This document shows, one piece after another, positions 18,074-26,364 of a stretch of 64,000 bases of DNA (within the stretch, counting starts at the first letter, position 1; each line of letters opens with the position of its first letter). The stretch covers positions 248,001 through 312,000 of the forward strand of contig NZ_ABLD01000001.1 in the NCBI RefSeq assembly GCF_000172415.1. Direction: 5' to 3'. Below the pieces are notes generated by a model. It did no database searches, was not told where the DNA came from, and saw only the letters and a program-made list of their open reading frames with translations. The DNA comes from Paraburkholderia graminis C4D1M. GTDB taxonomy: Bacteria > Pseudomonadota > Gammaproteobacteria > Burkholderiales > Burkholderiaceae. The position numbers were made by a program, and so were the translations under genes.

Positions 18074-19666
18074 TCAATGCGCGCCGGCTGCATCACCGCC
18101 GCCGCCTTTGGCGGGCCGCGTAATCCATATCAGCGGAATGATCAGAATAAAGATGACCGCCGATACAAAGAAGATGTCGTTCAGGCCCATCATCGCGGCC
18201 TGCGTATTCACGGTGAAATCGAATAGCGCGTGCGCCGATTGCGTATTCAGATGCAGCAGCGATTGCGTCGAATCGATCTGTTGATTGAACAACGGGTTGT
18301 CGACGGAAGCGCGTTCGGTGAGCCGTTCATGATGCAGCACCGTGCGATTGTTCCAGGCATTGCCCGCGACGGAGGTGCCCACCGCGCCGCAAAACACGCG
18401 GACGAAATTCGACAGGCCGGCCGCCGCAGGAATCTTGTTGGGCGGCTGTCCGGACAGAATGATCGACGTCAGCGGCACGAAGAACAATGCCATCGGAATA
18501 CCCTGCAATAGCGTGGGTATCACGAGATGCCAGGTGTCGATTTCGATCACGTATTTCGAGCGCATATAGAAGACGATTGCGAAGCCGACAAACGCCATCG
18601 TCGAAATGATGCGGGCGTCCGAGCGCGGCAGCACGCGGCCCATCACCGGCGCGAGAATCACGGCGAATATGCCGAGCGGCGCGGTGACGAGGCCAGCGTC
18701 GACGGAACGGTAGTTGAGGTACTCCTGCATCCATTGCGGCAATAGCACGAGGTTGCCGAAGAACACGCCATAGGCGACGGAAATGGCAATCGTGCCGCCA
18801 AGAAAGTTGCGCTCGCGAAAGAGCCGTAAGTCGATGATCGGATTTTCTTCCGTCAATTCCCACACGAGAAAGAACGCGAAGCTGACGAGCGCGGTCAGCC
18901 CGAGAATCACGATGACGGGCGACGCGAACCAGTCGAGATCCTTGCCTTTGTCGAGCATGATCTGCAGCGACGCGACCCAGGTAATCAGCAGCCCGAGGCC
19001 GACCACGTCGATAGGCGGCTTGCGCGTGGGCGATTCGCGAGTGCGATAGATCATCCACGTGACGCCGGCTGCGAATAGTCCAACGGGAATGTTGATATAG
19101 AAGATCCATGACCAGCTATAGCTGTCCGTGATCCAGCCGCCGAGCGCAGGACCCGCGATCGGACCGACAGTGGCGGTCATCGCCCATAACGAGAGTGCGG
19201 TCGACGCTTTTTCCTTCGGATACGAGCCGAGCAGAATGGCTTGCGACAGCGGAATCAGCGGGCCCGCCACCGCGCCCTGAAAGACCCGCGCGAGCAGCAG
19301 GATCGGCAGCGTCGGCGCAATGCCGCACAGCCACGACGCGATCACGAACATCAGGATCGCGCCGACAAACAGTTTCACCTGGCCGATGCGCTGCGTGAGC
19401 CAGCCGGTGAGCGGAATCGACACGGCATTGGCCGCGGCAAACACGGTGATGACCCACGTGCCTTCGTCGACGGAAACGCCCAGGTTGCCCGAAATGGTCG
19501 GAATCGCGACGTTCGCAATCGACGTGTCGAGCACGTTCATGAAGGTGGCAAGCGCGACCGCGATGGTCGCGAGCACCAGTTGGCCGCCTTTCAGCGGCGG
19601 CGGAGGCGCGGGCGGCGCGGACGTGGGCGCGGGCGCGGGCGACTCCGCAGACGTGGATTGGCTCAA
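18074..19666 (-). CDS. DHA2-family drug:H+ antiporter (EmrB/QacA type)
   Basis: A 530-residue membrane protein with about 14 helices, matching the DHA2 branch of the major facilitator superfamily: FMNVLDTSIANVAIPTISG in helix 1, WVITVFAAANAVSIPLTGWL in helix 2 and GPALGGWITD in helix 5. The start is an unusual TTG at 19666 behind GGGAGAATGTC. A Pro/Ala-rich N-terminal extension of about 25 residues precedes helix 1. EmrB partners (an EmrA adaptor) and a regulator are not adjacent, so the substrate is open. It lies 92 bases upstream of glsA on the same strand. Confidence 0.9.
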   Translation of the reverse strand: MSQSTSAESPAPAPTSAPPAPPPPLKGGQLVLATIAVALATFMNVLDTSIANVAIPTISGNLGVSVDEGTWVITVFAAANAVSIPLTGWLTQRIGQVKLFVGAILMFVIASWLCGIAPTLPILLLARVFQGAVAGPLIPLSQAILLGSYPKEKASTALSLWAMTATVGPIAGPALGGWITDSYSWSWIFYINIPVGLFAAGVTWMIYRTRESPTRKPPIDVVGLGLLITWVASLQIMLDKGKDLDWFASPVIVILGLTALVSFAFFLVWELTEENPIIDLRLFRERNFLGGTIAISVAYGVFFGNLVLLPQWMQEYLNYRSVDAGLVTAPLGIFAVILAPVMGRVLPRSDARIISTMAFVGFAIVFYMRSKYVIEIDTWHLVIPTLLQGIPMALFFVPLTSIILSGQPPNKIPAAAGLSNFVRVFCGAVGTSVAGNAWNNRTVLHHERLTERASVDNPLFNQQIDSTQSLLHLNTQSAHALFDFTVNTQAAMMGLNDIFFVSAVIFILIIPLIWITRPAKGGGGDAAGAH

Positions 19667-19904
19667 GACATTCTCCCGGATCGATATGCCGCGGACCTCG
19701 CGCGCGGCTTTGCGTGTGGCCGTATTACGCGGCGGGTCCGCTGGATGCTCGCAAAAGCATACCTGTATTCATCTTTCGACGTCGCCGCTGCGGGCATTGC
19801 AACGCGCCGTGAACGAAGCCGACAGCGTATGCTCGCGGCTGGACAGAACCAAACCGCATAGCGCGACGTCGAGCGCGGCGCGATCAATCGCCATTAAACG
19901 TGAT

Positions 19905-19949
19905 CAAACCGCGAACCAACCGCGAACCAACCGAGAATCAACCGCGAAT
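19905..19949. repeat. 11-bp tandem repeat before the esterase gene
   Basis: Four copies of an 11-base unit (CAACCGCGAAC, CAACCGAGAAT, CAACCGCGAAT and a first copy with one extra A) lie 31 bases before the start of the carboxylesterase gene. The interval 19667-19979 between the divergent exporter and esterase genes otherwise holds only the expected promoters. Confidence 0.75.
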
Positions 19950-19979
19950 CAATTGAAGCAAAAAGGAAAGGAAAGCAAT

Positions 19980-20639
19980 ATGGCCTGGGAACAATTCGAA
20001 CATGGCTGGCGGCGTGCGCCGCTGCAGGCGCCCGCCAAAGGGGTCGTGATCCTGATGCACGGCGTGGGCAGCAACGCGCGCGACCTCATGCCGCTCGCCG
20101 ACATCTGGAGCGAGCGTCTGCCGGACATCGCCTTCACGTCGCTCGACGGCACCGATCCCTTCGACGGCGGCTTCGGCGGCCGTCAGTGGTTCAGTCTGCG
20201 CGACATCAACGAGGCCAACCGCGAGGCGCGCGCGACGACCGCGTACGCGGCCATGCGACGCATGCTCGAAGCCGAGCTCGCGCATTGGCAGCTTGCTTTC
20301 GGACGCCTTGCGCTAGTCGGCTTTTCGCAAGGTTCGATCATGGCGCTGCATCATGTGGCGACGAGCGCGGAAGGCGCCGCGTGCGTCGTCGCATACTCGG
20401 GGCGGCTCGCGTCGCCCGTGCTCGCGCGCAACGGCACGCCGCTCACGCTGATTCACGGCGAGGAAGACGAGGTGATCCCGGTGCAGGCGCTCGAACATGC
20501 AGCCGACGCGTTCAGCGCGGCCGGCTACACGGTGGATGCGTACGCATTGCCGGGCGTCGGCCATACGATCAGCGCGGACGGCGTCGCGCTCGGCGAGGCC
20601 GCGCTGGAGCGCACGCTCGGCGCATTGTCGCGCGATTGA
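19980..20639 (+). CDS. Carboxylesterase/phospholipase-type serine hydrolase
   Basis: The ATG at 19980, behind AAAGGAAAGGAAAGCAAT, gives 219 residues. Family blocks are complete: VILMHGVGSNARDL for the oxyanion loop, LVGFSQGSIMAL with the Ser nucleophile near residue 120, HGEEDEVIPV with the Asp near 170 and LPGVGHTIS with the His near 201. Such enzymes cleave short acyl esters or lysophospholipids in the cytoplasm. The open frame extends far upstream through the repeat array, but the ribosome site decides the start. It reads away from the exporter gene. Confidence 0.9.
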   Translation: MAWEQFEHGWRRAPLQAPAKGVVILMHGVGSNARDLMPLADIWSERLPDIAFTSLDGTDPFDGGFGGRQWFSLRDINEANREARATTAYAAMRRMLEAELAHWQLAFGRLALVGFSQGSIMALHHVATSAEGAACVVAYSGRLASPVLARNGTPLTLIHGEEDEVIPVQALEHAADAFSAAGYTVDAYALPGVGHTISADGVALGEAALERTLGALSRD

Positions 20640-20842
20640 TACGTCCGCACGAAAAGCGGGGCTAAAGTTATTGATCGGCTTGCCGTTAACTGCTCATAGC
20701 ACGAAAATCACGCCCGTCGCGGGACTGCGCAATGCTCGCGGGCTGGGCGACGGGGCGCATTTTCACACTGCCGCGCATGGAATAACGACGCGAATCGGCG
20801 ACGCGAGCGCGACGCTACCGAGCGACATAACAGAGCCTTCTT

Positions 20843-21895
20843 ATGGCCACACCGACGCCGCATCACCCGCTTTTCGATCGACTGTTCCGCCAGGCAGTGA
20901 CCGTTGACCTCGGCACCGCCAACACGCTGATCTATACCGACGACGGCGGCATCGTGCTGAATCAGCCGTCGGTCGTCTGCTTCGAGAAGGATCATGCGGG
21001 CGGTGCGAAACGCGTGACGGCGGTGGGCGCCGAGGCGCGCCAGCTTCTTGGCCGCGCGCCGCGCAATCTGGAAGCCGTGAGGCCCATGCGTCACGGCGTG
21101 ATCGCCAACTTTTCCGCTGCCGAGCACATGATCCGGCAATTCGTCGACATGGCGCGTCCGCGGCAATTCTTCAGCCGCCGCGCCGCGTTCACGCTGTGCG
21201 TGCCGGCCGGCGCGACCCAGGTCGAGCGCCGCGCGATCAAGGAAGCGGCCGTCGCGGCCGGCGCGTGGAAGGTGAGCCTGATCGGCGAATCGCTGGCGTC
21301 GGCGGTCGGCGCGGGCTTGCCGGTGACGGAGGCGACCGGTTCGATGGTCGTCGATATCGGCGGCGGCACGACGGAAGTCGGCGTGCTCTCGCTCGGCGGC
21401 ACCGCGTACAGCGGCTCGATCCGCGTGGGCGGCGACAGCTTCGATATGGCCATCGTCAGTTACGTGCGCAATCTGTACGGCGTGCTGCTCGGCGAGCAGA
21501 CCGCCGAACACGTGAAGAAGAACATCGGCACGGCCGTGCGCGACGTGCCCGCCGAGCACATGAACGCGACCGGGCGCAGCGTCGACGACGGCTTGCCGCG
21601 CACGGTGCAGTTGAGCAACCACGATATCGCCGATGCGATCGAAGGCCCGCTGCGCCAGGTGATCGGCGCGGTGAAGCGCGGGCTTGAAATGGCGCCGGCC
21701 GAACTCATCACGGATATCGCGCACAACGGCATCGTGCTGACCGGCGGCGGCGCGCTGCTCGGCAATCTCGAGCGGCGCCTCACGAACGAGCTCGGTCTCG
21801 AGGTGCGCGTCGCCGACGAACCGCTGACCTGCGCCGTGCGCGGCGCGGGCGCCGCGGCCGCGACCGGCATGGTCGACGAATTCGCTTGCGAATGA
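20843..21895 (+). CDS. MreB-like actin homologue, solitary copy
   Basis: A 350-residue actin-fold protein with the MreB signatures: VDLGTANTLIY (phosphate 1), VVDIGGGTTEVGVLSLGG (phosphate 2) and NGIVLTGGGALLGNL (adenosine motif). MreB polymers guide cell-wall synthesis in rods. Here there are no mreC, mreD, mrdA or rodA genes nearby, so this is likely a paralogue of the main mreB. Loops with an FSRRAAFTLCVPAGAT segment look close to normal MreB. The ribosome site is weak. Whether it forms its own filaments is unknown. Confidence 0.9.
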   Translation: MATPTPHHPLFDRLFRQAVTVDLGTANTLIYTDDGGIVLNQPSVVCFEKDHAGGAKRVTAVGAEARQLLGRAPRNLEAVRPMRHGVIANFSAAEHMIRQFVDMARPRQFFSRRAAFTLCVPAGATQVERRAIKEAAVAAGAWKVSLIGESLASAVGAGLPVTEATGSMVVDIGGGTTEVGVLSLGGTAYSGSIRVGGDSFDMAIVSYVRNLYGVLLGEQTAEHVKKNIGTAVRDVPAEHMNATGRSVDDGLPRTVQLSNHDIADAIEGPLRQVIGAVKRGLEMAPAELITDIAHNGIVLTGGGALLGNLERRLTNELGLEVRVADEPLTCAVRGAGAAAATGMVDEFACE

Positions 21896-21943
21896 GTCGA
21901 AGGCCAATCGTGCGGCAGCGCGCGACAGTGCCTGCATAAATAG

Positions 21944-21983
21944 GCACGCACGCACGCACGCTCACTCACTCACTCGCTCGCGC
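21944..21983. repeat. Tetranucleotide microsatellite
   Basis: Runs of CACG followed by CTCA units lie between the MreB-like gene and the end of the next gene on the opposite strand. Such arrays can change length by slippage; here the position is intergenic. Confidence 0.7.
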
Positions 21984-22017
21984 GGCGAATCGCCGGTGAG
22001 CGTTCCGCGCGGCTTCG

Positions 22018-22419
22018 TCAGCCCTTGCGATGGGCATCCTTGTCGAGCGCGAGTTCCGCTGCCTCGCCGACGAGACCGTGATAGTAGAGATGCACGCCGA
22101 TCGCGAGCGAATCGTTGCGAATTTCGTGGAAGGCTTTCCACGCCTTCGCCGGGTCCTTGAACAGCAGATAGTGCGCTTCGTGCGCGATCAGATCGGCGAC
22201 TTCGTGCAGACCGTGTCCATGCAACACATCGACGAGCGCATCGAGGCTGCGATGCGTGCGCGCGTCGGTGCGCGGATAAAGCATGTGCAGCACCGCGACA
22301 TCCTGCGTCTTCAAAGCCGCCGACAACGCGACGACGATGTCCTGATGGTTCAGCGCGCTAACCGCGCTGTCGTCGCGATGGACGTGGTCCGGAAAAAGCG
22401 TTTCAAGAGAGGCGTTCAT
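22018..22419 (-). CDS. Conserved-looking alpha-helical protein, unknown function
   Basis: A 133-residue soluble protein starting MNASLETLFPDHVHRDD, with helical segments rich in His, Leu and Ala (DALVDVLHGHGLHEVADLIAHEAHYLLF). The start follows AGGAAGAACCGA. I see no named domain, signal peptide or membrane helix. A strong intrinsic terminator lies in its leader, 42-70 bases before the start codon, which suggests attenuation or a separate short transcript ending there. Confidence 0.7.
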   Translation of the reverse strand: MNASLETLFPDHVHRDDSAVSALNHQDIVVALSAALKTQDVAVLHMLYPRTDARTHRSLDALVDVLHGHGLHEVADLIAHEAHYLLFKDPAKAWKAFHEIRNDSLAIGVHLYYHGLVGEAAELALDKDAHRKG

Positions 22420-22460
22420 TCGGTTCTTCCTGTTCTTTCGGCTGACTGCTCTGGCTGATT

Positions 22461-22487
22461 AAAAAAGGCCCGCCTCTACAGCGGGCC
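22461..22487 (-). terminator. Intrinsic terminator in the leader of the 22018-22419 gene
   Basis: On the minus strand GGCCCGC, a seven-base loop and GCGGGCC are followed by TTTTTT. It reads in the same direction as the downstream gene and lies upstream of its start codon. No minus-strand gene ends before it, because the next gene to the right is on the plus strand. It must therefore end a leader RNA or a small RNA. The rest of 22420-22805 shows only promoter-type sequence for the divergent genes. Confidence 0.75.
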
Positions 22488-22805
22488 AAAGACAGCGATG
22501 TGTTCGCCGGGCAAGCGAAACACGAACCGAGTATCGCAGACGCACCCTCAGCCACTCAGTGCCGCGCCAGCAAAACATTGTTTCGGTTAGCGGCCCATCT
22601 CGTCCCTTACGTCGCGCCTGCCTGCACGTCGCATGCCACTGAAAAAAAACCGAAACTCGCCTGCGATAAGTTCGTCTGACGAGACGAGAGCTTCTACAAT
22701 CGGAAGCGGCCGGCCACTAACGGGCACCAATGAGCACGAACGGGCACCGACCGGCGGCAACCGCAAGCGAAGCATACGCAGCAGCGAACCATAGGAGCGA
22801 CCCTG

Positions 22806-25088
22806 ATGCAGCAGCCTGAAGCCCTCGGCGGCCTGTCCCACTCGGGCGGAATCGATCACCGCGAATCCGAGCCGGACGGCGTATTCATCCCGACGGAAAA
22901 TCTCAACGTTGCAAGCGCCACGCAGCATGTGCTGAAGTCGGGCGACACGTTCATCGTCAACGATCCTCTCGGCGATATTACGGGCGTCGACGACGGCCTC
23001 TTCGTCAACGACACCCGCGTCCTCTCGCAACTGCGCCTGACGTTCGGCGGCCGCGCGCCGTCGCTGCTCTCGGGCAGTGTCAGCAGCGACAACACGTCGT
23101 TCACCGCGCATCTGACGAACCGCCCGTTGCCGCCGCTCGGCGGCGCCAGCACGCCGGAAGGCGTGATCCACGTCGAGCGCGTGCGCGTGCTGTCGGGCAC
23201 GGTGTTGAACGAAGCCATCGAACTCACCAACTACGGCACGAGCGACGCCGTCGTGCCGCTGTCCATTTCCTTTGCCAGCGACTTCCGCGACATGTTCGAG
23301 GTGCGCGGCCTGAGCCGCGCGAAGCAGGGGCGTATCGAGCCGGCGCGCGTCGAGAACGACGAAGTGCTGCTCGGCTATCTCGGCCTCGACGACGTGGCGC
23401 GCAATGTGCAGATCGCCTTCGCGCCGCGGCCCGACAAGCTGTTTGCGGATCGCGCCGACTACACGGTCACGCTGCCGGCGCAGGCGTGCGTGTCGATCTA
23501 TCTGTCGGTCTCGGTTCAGGTGGTCTCGAAGACGCCCGATGCGCCGAGCGCGGGCGTGTCGTCGCCGACTCATCCGCTGAGCGAAGCGCATATGTCGCAG
23601 ATCGACACCGAGCGCCCGCGGGTCGGCCGGGCCGCGGTGCGCGCGGCGCTGGTCGACGCGCACCTCGTGATGCGCGAGCGGCGGCGCGTGACCGCGCGCG
23701 TGCGCTCGAGCAATCCGCTCTTCAATGCGTGGATCGACCGGTCGCTCGCGGACCTTGGCCTGTTGACCACCGACCTCGCGACCGGCCCGTATCCGTATGC
23801 GGGCATTCCGTGGTTCTCCACGCCGTTCGGCCGCGATGCGGTGATCACGTCGTTGCAGACGCTGTGGTTGCAGCCGCAACTGGCCGCAGGCGTGCTGCGT
23901 TTTCTCGCCGAGCATCAGGCGCAGGAGAACTCGCCGTTTCGCGATGCCGCGCCCGGCAAGATCATGCACGAGATGCGCAAGGGCGAAATGGCCGCCACCG
24001 GCGAAGTGCCGTTCGCGCTGTATTACGGCGGCGTGGACACCACGCCGCTCTTCATCGTGCTGGCCGGCGCCTATGCGGCGCGCACGGGCGACGTCGGTCT
24101 GATCGACGAATTGTGGCCGGCGCTCGAGCGCGCGGCCGGCTGGGTCGCGGGCGTGTGCGACAAGAACCGCTACGGGCTGCTCGACTATCAGCGCGAGTCG
24201 GACGGCGGCCTCGCGAACCAGGGCTGGAAAGACAGCCACGATTCGGTGTTCCATGCCGATGGCCGCTTCCCCGATGGCCCGATCGCGCTCGTCGAAGTGC
24301 AGGCGTATGCGAGCGCCGCGTTCGACACGATGGCCCACTACGCGAAGCTGCGCGGCATGCACGACGCCGCCGCGCAATACAAGGCGCGGGCGAAAAAGCT
24401 GCGCGAGTGCGTCGAAGAAAAATACTGGATGGAGGAGTCGGGCTTCTACGGCATCGCGCTCGACGGCCACGGCGAATTGTGCCGCGTGATGGCGTCGAAT
24501 GCGGGGCACCTGCTGGCTTTCGGTTTGCCTTCGCGCGAACGCGGCGAATCGGTGGTGCGCGCGTTGGACTCGACGCTCTTTCACACCGGCTGGGGTGTGC
24601 GCACGCTCGCCGCGAGCCAGTCGCGGTTCAATCCGATGGCGTATCACAACGGCTCGGTCTGGCCGCATGACAACGCGATCTGCGCGCGCGGCCTGTCGCG
24701 CTACGGCGGCAAGGCGGCGGCGGTGCGGCTGCTGCAGGCGCTGTTTCAGGCAGCGGTCAATTTCGACATGCGTCTGCCGGAGCTGTTCTGCGGATTCCCG
24801 CGCCGGCGCGGCGAGCCGCCGACTGCTTACCCGGTCGCGTGTCTGCCGCAGGCGTGGGCGGCCGGCTCGCCGTTCATGATGCTCGAGGCGTGTCTCGGCA
24901 TCACCATCGACGCCGAACGCCGCGAGGTGTTGATCGAGCAGCCGATGCTGCCCGAGGGCATCGACTGGCTTGAGCTGGGCGATCTGCGGGTCGGCGACGC
25001 GTCGGTGTCGATCACGTTCCGCCGCATCGGCGAGAAGGTGGTGGCGTCCGCGGAACAGGGCGACGTGCGGGTGGTTGCGTTGTTGTGA
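22806..25088 (+). CDS. Glycogen-debranching-type amylo-alpha-1,6-glucosidase family protein
   Basis: The 760-residue product has an N-terminal glycogen-debranching N domain (about residues 40-240; FIVNDPLGDITGVDDGLFVNDTRVL) and a C-terminal (alpha/alpha)6 barrel (about 310-720; PWFSTPFGRDAVITSL, then DSHDSVFHADGR and WPHDNAICARGL). The start follows TAGGAGCGACCCTG. Family members trim alpha-1,6 branches or related glycans in the cytoplasm. No other glycogen genes adjoin it, so its exact substrate is open. Codon use is extremely GC-rich, which produces long false frames on the other strand. Confidence 0.88.
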   Translation: MQQPEALGGLSHSGGIDHRESEPDGVFIPTENLNVASATQHVLKSGDTFIVNDPLGDITGVDDGLFVNDTRVLSQLRLTFGGRAPSLLSGSVSSDNTSFTAHLTNRPLPPLGGASTPEGVIHVERVRVLSGTVLNEAIELTNYGTSDAVVPLSISFASDFRDMFEVRGLSRAKQGRIEPARVENDEVLLGYLGLDDVARNVQIAFAPRPDKLFADRADYTVTLPAQACVSIYLSVSVQVVSKTPDAPSAGVSSPTHPLSEAHMSQIDTERPRVGRAAVRAALVDAHLVMRERRRVTARVRSSNPLFNAWIDRSLADLGLLTTDLATGPYPYAGIPWFSTPFGRDAVITSLQTLWLQPQLAAGVLRFLAEHQAQENSPFRDAAPGKIMHEMRKGEMAATGEVPFALYYGGVDTTPLFIVLAGAYAARTGDVGLIDELWPALERAAGWVAGVCDKNRYGLLDYQRESDGGLANQGWKDSHDSVFHADGRFPDGPIALVEVQAYASAAFDTMAHYAKLRGMHDAAAQYKARAKKLRECVEEKYWMEESGFYGIALDGHGELCRVMASNAGHLLAFGLPSRERGESVVRALDSTLFHTGWGVRTLAASQSRFNPMAYHNGSVWPHDNAICARGLSRYGGKAAAVRLLQALFQAAVNFDMRLPELFCGFPRRRGEPPTAYPVACLPQAWAAGSPFMMLEACLGITIDAERREVLIEQPMLPEGIDWLELGDLRVGDASVSITFRRIGEKVVASAEQGDVRVVALL

Positions 25089-25189
25089 GGGGGCGGGTGA
25101 GGGCGGCGGTGCGGTGATCCGGCTTGGCGGCCAGTCCGCTCGATGGAGCCGTTCGTTAAGCCTTCGATTGGCCTCCAATTGGCCTATTC

Positions 25190-25498
25190 TCAGTCGGGCT
25201 TTTTGAGGCCGCTCGGGTTGGCAGGCGTGCCCGGCGACGCCTCGGGACGCGGCGGCCTCGCGCCGTCCTCGGGAGCGACGATGAGGCCCGCGCCGGGCAA
25301 GAGCGACGTGCTGCCGGTCGTCGGTAGGGACGCCGGCGTGGGAGGCGCTGCGGACTGCGGCGCTTGCGGCCGCGCGCCGCCCGTCGAGCCGGCGTTGGAA
25401 CGCGGGCGGCCTGCGCCTGCGTTCGTCCCCTGCGCGTAGGCCGTTCCCGCAATCACGAGGGTCCACGCTGCGAAGGCGGCAAGTCTCGCGAGCATCAT
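25190..25498 (-). CDS. Small secreted Pro/Ala/Gly-rich protein
   Basis: From the ATG at 25498, behind GTGGAGGACGCC, the product is 102 residues. Residues 1-22 form a signal peptide (LAAFAAWTLVIAGTAYAQ) and the rest is low complexity, rich in Pro, Ala, Gly and Ser, ending SGLKKPD. It is probably periplasmic and disordered. It is divergent from a second small secreted protein of similar style at 25769. Function unknown. Confidence 0.6.
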   Translation of the reverse strand: MMLARLAAFAAWTLVIAGTAYAQGTNAGAGRPRSNAGSTGGARPQAPQSAAPPTPASLPTTGSTSLLPGAGLIVAPEDGARPPRPEASPGTPANPSGLKKPD

Positions 25499-25768
25499 GG
25501 CGTCCTCCACTGACTTCGGCGTTCGCGCGCGGCGTCGCTGGCGGGCATCGCCGGATAAGCGTCGCCGATATGCATATCGGATTGTTAGTGCACGCGGCGA
25601 GGCGGGTCAATCCGGGGGAAATACGCCGTTTTTCCTGCTCGCCCGGAGCCGCCGACCGGCGGGCTTTGGCCGCTTGCGCGTCGGGCGGCGGCACGCGGAT
25701 TGCGTCGCTGCATGCGCCAGGTGTTGCACACGGGCTGCAACCAGCGCATTGCAATGGAGGAGGCCATC

Positions 25769-26026
25769 ATGCGAGTGACTACGAAAGGCGTCGTGATGTC
25801 GGCGTTGATGCTCGGTTTGTCGGGCGCGGTCTACGCGGAGGGAGCGGCAACGAACGCCGGCGGTGGCGCCGGCGCGGGACAGGGCGGCAACGGCATGCCG
25901 ACGCCGAATGCAAGCGGGACGATGGCCTCGCCGTCCGACGGCATGGGCTCGTCGCACAAGCCAATGAAAAAGCAGAAGAAGGGGGCGATGGGCGCAACGG
26001 CGTCGGAGGGGGCGGCTAGTAAGTAG
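25769..26026 (+). CDS. Small secreted Gly/Ala/Met-rich protein
   Basis: The ATG at 25769 follows a very strong ribosome site (GGAGGAGGCCATC) and gives 85 residues. A signal peptide (VVMSALMLGLSGAVYA) precedes a low-complexity tail (GGGAGAGQGGNG, then PMKKQKKGAMG). Composition and the AEGAATNAG start of the mature part recall the divergent neighbour, whose mature part starts QGTNAGAG. Probably a periplasmic small protein; function unknown. Confidence 0.65.
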   Translation: MRVTTKGVVMSALMLGLSGAVYAEGAATNAGGGAGAGQGGNGMPTPNASGTMASPSDGMGSSHKPMKKQKKGAMGATASEGAASK

Positions 26027-26100
26027 GTGGGGTGGGGCGGACGTAGCCGGACTGATGCGGATCGAGGCGGACGAACGTTGACCGAGTCGACCGAATGGAG

Positions 26101-26245
26101 CGAGCGGACCAAGCGCACCCGAGCGGACCCGAGCGGACCCGAGCGGACCCGAGCGGACCCGAGCGGACCCAAGCGGACCCAAGCGGATCAGTGGACCAAA
26201 GCGGATCAGTGGACGCAAGCGGATCAGCGGACCCAAGCGGACTCC
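26101..26245. repeat. 10-bp tandem repeat array (GAGCGGACCC)
   Basis: Five exact copies of GAGCGGACCC occupy 26121-26170, followed by AAGCGGACCC and then degraded copies (AAGCGGATCA, GTGGACCAAA) to about 26245. It lies between a small secreted-protein gene and the end of the diguanylate cyclase gene. Because the unit is 10 bases, expansion would shift any reading frame. Confidence 0.9.
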
Positions 26246-26364
26246 GGCGCATCGAGCCTGGCGAGCCGAACCAAGCGGCCCGAGCCAGAACGACGTAAAT
26301 CTCGCCGCGCCGCAGCTACAGCCCTCGCGCCAAACCGCGCGTCCCGTCGCTACGCCGCACCGCT

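Noticed and set aside
20708..21955. A 415-codon frame opposite the MreB-like gene
   Set aside because: Antisense shadow of a clearly recognised gene, rich in His, Arg and Ala without any family motif.
22587..25754. A very long open frame (about 1055 codons) on the minus strand opposite the debranching-type gene
   Set aside because: It is an antisense shadow caused by extreme GC bias at codon third positions; its composition is Arg/Ala/His-rich low complexity with no domain, while the plus strand encodes a complete enzyme.
26101..26245. CRISPR-like array
   Set aside because: The 10-base units follow each other directly with no spacers.
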